Source: Nemania diffusa (lineage: Eukaryota > Ascomycota > Sordariomycetes > Xylariales > Xylariaceae). Taken from it: DNA of 64,000 bases. The notes under the pieces were generated by a model, which saw only the letters and a program-made list of their open reading frames with translations, searched no databases and was not told where the DNA came from. Below are positions 56,818 through 64,000 of this stretch, one piece after another. The first letter of the stretch is position 1, and every line of letters starts with the position of its first letter. The stretch covers positions 2,930,501-2,994,500 of the forward strand of contig JBBPUQ010000003.1 in NCBI GenBank assembly GCA_038501195.1. Direction: 5' to 3'. Made by a program: the position numbers and the translations under genes.

Positions 56818-59800
56818 CGCTATAGATTACACTTGAGAGAGTCAGCTTGACCTGTCGGTACCCGCGAGGAAGGTTTCATCGAGTCGTCGCACCTGCGAGA
56901 AGAGGGCCAATACTCTTGAGACATGATAGGCGTTATAGAAAGTCCCGAGGTCTAAGATGGCTTGCCGTGAATCTCTAATGAACAGAATCGACGAAAAGAA
57001 ACAGAAAAAGGTAGACAAGACAAAATGATCCTGGGGCTCTTCCGGTCCTGGCAAAAATAATCCGGGAAATCTCTGGCTGTACGGGCAAAAGAAACGAAGT
57101 CCGGTGCGTTCCTGGCCACTGGGCTATGATATCCTTGGGTTCAACTGTCTGTGATGCGCCTTATCCTGGACGCATCAGCTGTTCTCTGTCAAAGGAGAGA
57201 AAACAGGGCTAGTCGTCGACTAGGACCAACTAGCAAGTCGTAGTATTTTTGGCGAACGAACACAACTCCGAAGATCATCGAGTATTCCTTTACACTGGAA
57301 CGGTGTATTTGGTCGCTCACCTCTGAACAAATTCTACTTCTGGGAGCGAAACTGTGACTTCGAAGCTATTGAGTCGGTCCGGGCCATTTTATGTCGCGAT
57401 GCTTACAGGAGAGTTTTGCCACCATGACCAGGTAGCATCCTAGACAGGCAAGTCGTGCAGATTTTCTCTCATACGCGGGGACGCTACCTCACCCACATTC
57501 GTTAGCTGTCTAGGTACTAGGCAGGACGGCAGCGAGCTTGTTAACGGCGGCCCAGGCAAGATGGGCTATCAGGCGTGGCTACGAGATGAACGGCTTCATC
57601 TGTTCCCCTACGGCCGGTGAATCTCGCCGCTCCAGTTCCGGCGAAGATCTGCCAAATGATCTGGCTCCCAAGCTGCATAACCTTGGTATGGAGCGTACCA
57701 CTCCCAGCAGCCGCTGGGAATGACCCTGCATTAAACTATGCCAACGTGTACACGTACCGAGGCGAACACCTTACGAGTTAGGCCCATGGGCAGCTTCCAC
57801 AGCCTGAGCGAGATCTTGTGGAGCCATGCGGGCATTCGTTCATTGGGCACCACGCGGATGGACGACGAGCCGACCTTGGATTAGTAGGGCACCATTAGGC
57901 ACTGAGAGTCCCGAACGGGAATGCTCAACCCTCGTCCAAGGTGGGTATGTAGGGCCAGGAGGGACGGATTTGCAGCGCAGCGCGACGAGCTGCAGTTGAG
58001 ATGCAAGAAGATCAATGCCCTACCTGGTCCTTGACTGGACCAAGAAGCGGTGGCGCGCATCGCTGGCTGCTGGGCTGCTGGGCTGCTGGGGGAGCTACTC
58101 TATTTCTGGGTGTGGGCCTTGGATTGGGCACGAAGAAAAGATGGTTGAGACAACGCCCAACCACTCCCTAGGCGAGGCTGGATTGAGACGACTTGCGAGG
58201 ATGGCCCTATGAGGGTGTTTGATAGATAACAAGGCAGTCAATGGCCGGCTATTCTAGAAGGATAAGCCCTCTATCTCGCTTCTGAGTTCTGATCAACCAT
58301 TTTGGCAGGAGCCAGCGAGCTGGGACGCTTGTGGTTATGACATCACTGCTTGCTACGCGTTCCACGCTTTGTATCGGCAAAACGCAGATCAGAGACTAGA
58401 TCAGACAACCAGATTGATGACAAGGTGGGCGGAACTTACCCTGGGCCCTAGGTATGCACAGTACGTTATACAGAGGTATGCAGGTAGGTAGGTAGGCACC
58501 TAGCCTACCTAACACCCGCTACTCCACTGGACAGACCCGGTAAGTTAGGTGGTATTCTGTACGTGTAAGTGAGCACAGTGCTAGACAGGTAGAGTACAGT
58601 GTCCTACAGCACTCTACAGCACCTCGCAGCACTGTACGAAAGGCCAATTGGTTCGGCATGTCTAATGTCTGAATGCCGGCATTTGCTCTGATGAGCATTC
58701 GTGCGCCACCCGCCCGCTTCCAGTGTGCCATCCATTGTCAATTGATGACGAGCCGAGACAAAGTGCACAGGAAACGCGCAAGCCGATGACCGACATACAG
58801 CAGAAGTATTGCAGCGACATGGAATAAGGATCTTCGGGTGGTTGGAAGTTGGAGTGAGGACTTGGAGCAAACGACTTGGAGCGAAGAACTTGGTCACCGC
58901 CTCGTCTTGAGATGGGACTAGACAGCACGTTGATGCTCGATGATGAAGGAGGCTTTCGTAACGATGGGTACCTACAGGATATAGATAGAAATGCTTAAGT
59001 ATATGTTCGGCACTTACACAGGTAGGTAGGACAGAGAAGCAGGGCGACAAGAATTGTGGTCGATGCGGTCGATGCGGTCGATGTCAGTCTGCAGGGACCT
59101 CTGCTCATAATCATATCATCCTTGCGCCACCCGGCGACACGCTGTAATTATGTAAGGGAGAAGTGTTTAAAAGGTCTGTTTTGCGGCTCTTAGCTAGCTT
59201 TGCTTAATTGTATACTGTTGCCTACATGTAGTACTTATGTTTATGTAGGTACCCTAGTTCGGCCTTTGTCTTACTTATACGGTACTCGGATAGCTACTAT
59301 TTTCCGGCGAAGACTCCTGGAGTTAATGCATAGCTCTGTCGACCAATTGTAGAGCGCTACCTACCTATTGTAAGAGGTAAAGTAACTCGTAGATTGGGTG
59401 GTAGTATTTGACCTGCTAGACTAGGGCTTAGTCTAAATAACGAAACAAGGATTACTGTCAAATCAGCTCTAGGATTGTGTGTAGCGTGCATGCTTAAATA
59501 GATGCCTAATTTAAGGATTATGTAAACATCTAGGTTCAGTTATCGATTGAAGTGGCCTGCTGAACACGCTCACAAGAATATGCCATTCATTCATTGACTC
59601 TATCGAATGTATATTCTTCTAGCTCCAGCTCTAGATACTGACTAATAGATAGATAGAGACGCGCGTGAGTGAGTGAATGCCTATGCAGTAGGTCATGATT
59701 GTATCCTCCTACCTCTTCCTTCATGGGTTCGGTTGAGTTGGATGAGCTGTGCCGCATGCTTACCTGATAGGTGTTTAGTAGTGGGCGCTAGTGTCAATAA

Positions 59801-61414
59801 ATAGCTACGATTCTGCTACGATAAATGAATTATGCGCAGGTTAAATTCACCTAGGAGTATAAGTAAGTCATAGACCATCAAACGTCTTATGCGTACGGTT
59901 CAGGCTTCGGTAGTCTAGGTAAGTAGTTTAGGTAAGTAGGTACCTATGTAAATGCATAACCACATGATAGATAATTTAAAGTTTGGTACTTGTGCATGGT
60001 ATATAATAATAGCGCCCCGAGTCTTTCGGCTTATATAATAGGTTGGTAGTCAAATAACCTACAGCCGGATAGATGTATGTAGGGCTGAGAACCTCAACTT
60101 GACGCATTTCAATAACTTCTACTGTAAATACCTAGATCGGTTGATCTAGGGCAGGAGGTGGTATTTCGGTAAGTCTGTCAAGTCTGACTCAGCACTAGGT
60201 ACTCAGGAATTGATTTCAATCTACAGTAGTCTCCTCCGTTTTCTAATCCTGGGGATATATCGGCCGAGGAAGCGAGACTCCACCCCGACCACCTATATTA
60301 GAAAGTTGAGTCCCTTGGCACTTCTGCCGTCCTCGGTACGGGCAACCCTAAGATCAGTACAGATAAGAAGCGGAATATTCCATCTCATTACAGTCATAGT
60401 CAGGCCTTGTACGGCACAGGAAGCTGTCCACCACAACGCGCCCAAAATATCTGCTCCTTCGTGGAAGCAATGCATTGTTCCATTGGTTCCACTGGCATGT
60501 CAGAACCAAACCACGACACTGGGCTTACATTGAAGGGGAGATGGGCTCTTGGCAGGTCAACCGTTATAGCACAAAGCCGTGATGATCATCATGCAGCCCT
60601 GCGAGATGACAAAAAAGGTTGCCACTCCTATCGAAAAGCCCTGACTCCGCCGCCGCTTGCCTCGAGATCGTCTTTCTTGCACACTCCTTCATTGCTATCT
60701 TTCGATTTGCTGAGGTAGTTGCATCGAAGAGTCGTAGTCTGCACCAGAGAGATAGGTAGCGAACTAAGTATAATTGAGTAGGACTGAGGAGGACAAGGTC
60801 TACAGCACTTCATACAAGTGATGCGACCGGAATTTCAAGAGTATGGGCTTGATGTGTCAGCAAATCTCAAATCCGAAGCCCCCGATTGGAAACCCGTTAG
60901 ACAAGGTACCTATACTCTATATGTATGCCTAGTGTAGAGTCCCTAACCAGGTAGGTACTAGAGTTTCTGGGGTCTTACTATTATTATCAACATTAGTCCC
61001 CGCCCACCCCTCGCCTTCGCTCTGAGCACTACCTCCGCCAGGTATTATGGCCCGTTAATTAATTGGACGGCTGTCGGAATAAGTTGTCTGAAATGTCCAG
61101 TCGTTTTTGTTGGGGTTGACCCCTTTCAATTCGTCTCCTGAAAACTGCTCGTGTCTCTGAAACGGTTGTATTAGTTGGCGCTGAAGGATCAGGATCAGGA
61201 TATCGTCGGTGCCTAGCTCCCGGCTTAGAATCAGATGAAAGATCATTCTTGCTACAGCATACCTCCTTTTAAAGAGTTTCTGGGGGTCGCTTGCATAGTC
61301 TCTATCCCGCGTTGCGACGTCGGAACATAAAAAAACAACGACGAAGCTGTATCCGCCCTGCTGACCAAGCCCCTCCGTGCCAAGTATCGCGTCTTTCGCT
61401 CTGTTTAATCAACC
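56818..61414. other. 4.6 kb spacer, no supported gene
   Basis: Many short ORFs occur on both strands, none with splice sites or motifs that build a protein. Simple repeats include gctgctgggctgctggg near 58067-58089 and a caggtaggtaggtaggc microsatellite near 58480-58497. The left end should contain the promoter of the MGCC-protein gene, and the right end the promoter of the Zn2Cys6 factor. Confidence 0.45.
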
Positions 61415-63402
61415 ATGGCGACTGAAGAGTCGATGACCGCGTTGCAACGGCAACGCCAGAGGAGATTTCATCGCAGATCCCGAAATGGCTGCGTGACAGT
61501 AAGTGAAATATTAATTCGCCCTATTTCTCTCTCCATCATTTGCGGAGTCGCTGCAGGCTTCCGAATTTCGCTCAAAACCGTAAGTCGCCTGTACTAACGA
61601 GATGTTCCAGTGCAAAGCCAAACATATTCGCTGCGATGAGAGGAAACCGCTTTGGTAAGGACCCCCTAAGACTGTATCGGTGGCATGCCTTCGTATAACT
61701 TCACCCGCCCAAGAACGCCTAACTTCCGATCCCGGGCTCTTCCGAGCCCTCGAATTTCTTGTTCTCATGTCTAGCCCATTCACATACTACCGTATGCGAA
61801 TGTCTTCGACTTCTTAGCTTACACCGCTGCAGCACATTCTGTCTTCGACATGGTGGATCTTGTCAATACCAGACCGACGGTAGCTCAAGCTCTACAAACA
61901 CGGCCAGCCACAAAACAGTCTCCACAACCGAAGAGTCCCAAGATCCAGCCGCAGCAGGGAGCTTAGATCCGATTCATATCCGTGATGTCTCGGTAGACCC
62001 TTTCCTCGGCACTCAATATGAGATGCCGTATAAATCGCGATCTCTTTTTTACCTATGTAAGCTCCACCTACTAAATGTATATCTATAGCCAAGGAAGCTA
62101 ACCTATTCCAACTAGTTGCGAGTACTCGCGTGTTATATAGATCTCGGGTAGAAAGGGATCATGATTCATTCCTGTAAAGGCCTATGTTGATCATTCATGT
62201 TTTCAACCATCATTACTGACTGAAGTCTGTAGTGTACATCGAGCGTTGTCGCACCCTGGATTTCTCCACGCGGCTCTGCTCTTGACCACGTTACATTGGG
62301 CCTGGCATACAGGGGATGTCGAGCAATTTCGAGTCCCTTATCTCTATCACAAAGTTCAAGCCATACGATTCGTCAATGAGCAATTGCAGGACCTAGAAAC
62401 TGCTGCTAGCGATGGTACCATTGCTGTCGTGGCAAGTCTTGCGGTTATGGAGGTATGATATATGTCCGAAATATGCTTCCGACTGCTAATTCGCTTGAAG
62501 AATTCGCTCGGGTCTACCGAAGCTGTATCCTCGCATTTGCAGGGCCTTGCAAGAATTAAAGGACTGCAGAGCGAGGAAAGGCGTCCCAAAAACATGGGTC
62601 TCCTTCAACGCATGATAGCTATGTAAGCACAGTATATCATTCTGTCGGAGTATCACTATACCTAACAACGCATCATAGGGCAGCTCGGAGCGTGTCAAGT
62701 CGCCCAGTATGGGATATGCTAAATATCAGCCGCACGGATGATGTGCACCAATCCGTTATCATCTCACTTCTGCGAGTAGCATTGCGGCCAATCTACAGCA
62801 TGCCTACTCTCAGTGGCGCTGATGACCCCGAGGAACCCTTGGCCGAGGTTTTGGCGAAGAAGACACCGCATCCTCGCACGACCGACATCCACACGCTACC
62901 GTCACATAGGACAGTGGACACTAGTCGATCAGAATTCATCGCTTGCTACTTCTACCTCTATATGATTCTCCGCGAAAATGATGTAGACTCATTCCTGGTA
63001 GAATGGTTTATAGAGCAGTTGCTAGCCGATGTGTGTCGTACTGAGGCGCTTATGCAGAAGGGGCAGTATAGTCAGTCACTCTGGTTCTGGACTGTCATAT
63101 TTGGGGCTTGTGCGGCCAATGCGACCAAGGCCTACTCAACAACGGAGGAGGCTCACATGAAGATGTTGAAAGATATATACTTCGATAAGATCAATCTAGT
63201 CAGCCAGCTCTTGCGAATTAGGAATTGGGAGGGGGCGAAGACGATTCTGCGGCTCTTTGCTTGGGAGGATAACTTCGACGGCGAGTCGGAGATACAAGCA
63301 ATATGGGAAGAAGCGGTGTGGGGAGGTAATAGGAAACGACCACAAACGAAGTACTTGGATTATATAGCCTTGCGCCCTGCTGACGTGGGTATTACGTCTT
63401 AA
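61415..63402 (+). CDS. Zn2Cys6 transcription factor
   Basis: Seven exons: 61415-61498, 61611-61654, 61833-62056, 62116-62173, 62233-62452, 62501-62622, 62679-63402, giving 491 aa. The zinc cluster spans two introns and is perfect after splicing: Cys26, 29, 36, 43, 46, 53 (CX2CX6CX6CX2CX6C), preceded by Arg-rich RFHRRSRNG. A fungal-specific C-terminal domain follows, recognisable from SHPGFLHAALLLTTLHWAW and the helix-rich region to the end, as in the sterol-uptake (Upc2-like) and related regulators. The 44 bp exon 2 and the 58 bp exon 4 are needed for frame. The fourth-exon donor (ctgtaaagg) gives the only phase that reaches the conserved SHPGF. Target genes are unknown. Confidence 0.88.
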
Positions 63403-64000
63403 AGTACGGCCAAAGTTGAGGCAAGAACTGCGAAACAAGGCAATATGTGACATGGGGACCCACGGTGATATTGGTGCCTTTCAGCCTATGCTCTATGTTG
63501 AGCGAGGCATTCTGCTAGGTCAACCACGGCTATCGGGACAAGCCGTCGCAAAGTGCGATAAGCCGTACTGCTTGTTCATCATATGCTAAGTGCTTCAGCA
63601 TAATAGTTTTACCGGTCGACAAACGTGACTAATCTCGTCCGTCGCCTGTGCCGAGCTATCAGTATGCGTTGTCCATCCCATCAGCCGCTGCAAGCCAAAC
63701 TGCTGTCACTTCTTGAGATGGAGGGCAAGACAACACACATGACAGTGGTAGCAGAACTTGACATCGACGGCAATGCCGGCAGAATATACAAAAAGATGCA
63801 TGACAAAAGCCAGCCGTCGCGAATTACTCACCAATTCATTAACACACACCGTCGTGTCCCGCCGTTGCCAGCAAAGCATGACACTACTGAACTAAGTAGG
63901 TAACCAATATGATCAGGTAGACTAGCATCAATGACGAGATGAACATTAACATCTACCAACAACATCGTAGGATGGATGGTTTAACAATAGGTAGGTGAAA
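63403..64000. other. Right-edge sequence, no supported gene
   Basis: About 600 bp after the transcription factor. A 92-codon ORF near 63625-63903 lacks any recognisable feature; I do not annotate it. The terminator of the factor should be here, and the start of an upstream region for whatever follows. Confidence 0.4.

Noticed and set aside
63625..63903. 92-codon ORF at the right edge
   Set aside because: No start context, no recognisable domain and no supporting splice sites.

Overview
The window is a 64 kb stretch of a filamentous ascomycete chromosome (Pezizomycotina). The evidence is the many 46-178 bp introns with gtaagt-like donors and ctaac/ctgac branch points, the fungal-specific families (Zn2Cys6 regulators, F-box proteins, a fungal rhodopsin-like membrane protein, a DUF7918-like protein), and the long gene-poor spacers carrying taggtaggtacc microsatellites. 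A sordariomycete is the best guess, but this is inference from style and not from a marker gene. All gene models were built by hand from frame, splice signals and family expectation. Exon sums were checked to be multiples of three.

Layout. 1-16 kb: a PAP2 lipid phosphatase (-), a five-exon QDR-like MFS transporter (+), a repeat-rich spacer with a TA-flanked MITE, a second inverted repeat and a decayed ORF, then an F-box protein, a small LPxELRNxIY-type protein and a DUF7918-like protein.

16.3-42.3 kb: a dense oxidative gene cluster around a two-domain fungal diterpene synthase that has both the class II DxDD-type motif and class I metal-binding motifs. In order it holds P450-A (-), a rhodopsin-like membrane protein (+), an AflR-type Zn2Cys6 regulator (-), P450-D (+), BBE-like flavin oxidase 1 (-), diterpene synthase (-), P450-B (+), BBE-like flavin oxidase 2 (+), an aldo-keto reductase (+) and P450-C (+). 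P450-A, -B and -C share intron positions and are paralogues. So are the two flavin oxidases, whose exons 2-4 have identical lengths. The simplest reading is cyclisation of GGPP by the synthase, oxidation by up to four P450s, dehydrogenation or oxidative rearrangement by two secretory-pathway flavin oxidases, and carbonyl reduction by the AKR, under the AflR-type regulator. No GGPP synthase is visible in the window. I do not recognise the set as a known product cluster. It is the most interesting system here.

42.3-48 kb: a decay zone with an ORF that has upstream nonsense codons, a probable relic exon pair, an ORF relic split by a 612 bp hAT-type MITE with a perfect 8 bp target duplication, and a 268 bp TA-flanked MITE.

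48-64 kb: apparently housekeeping or regulatory genes: an F-box/WD40 protein, a 784-aa Zn2Cys6-type regulator with a very GC-rich exon, a conserved protein starting MGCC, a 4.6 kb spacer without a supported gene, and a seven-exon Zn2Cys6 transcription factor.
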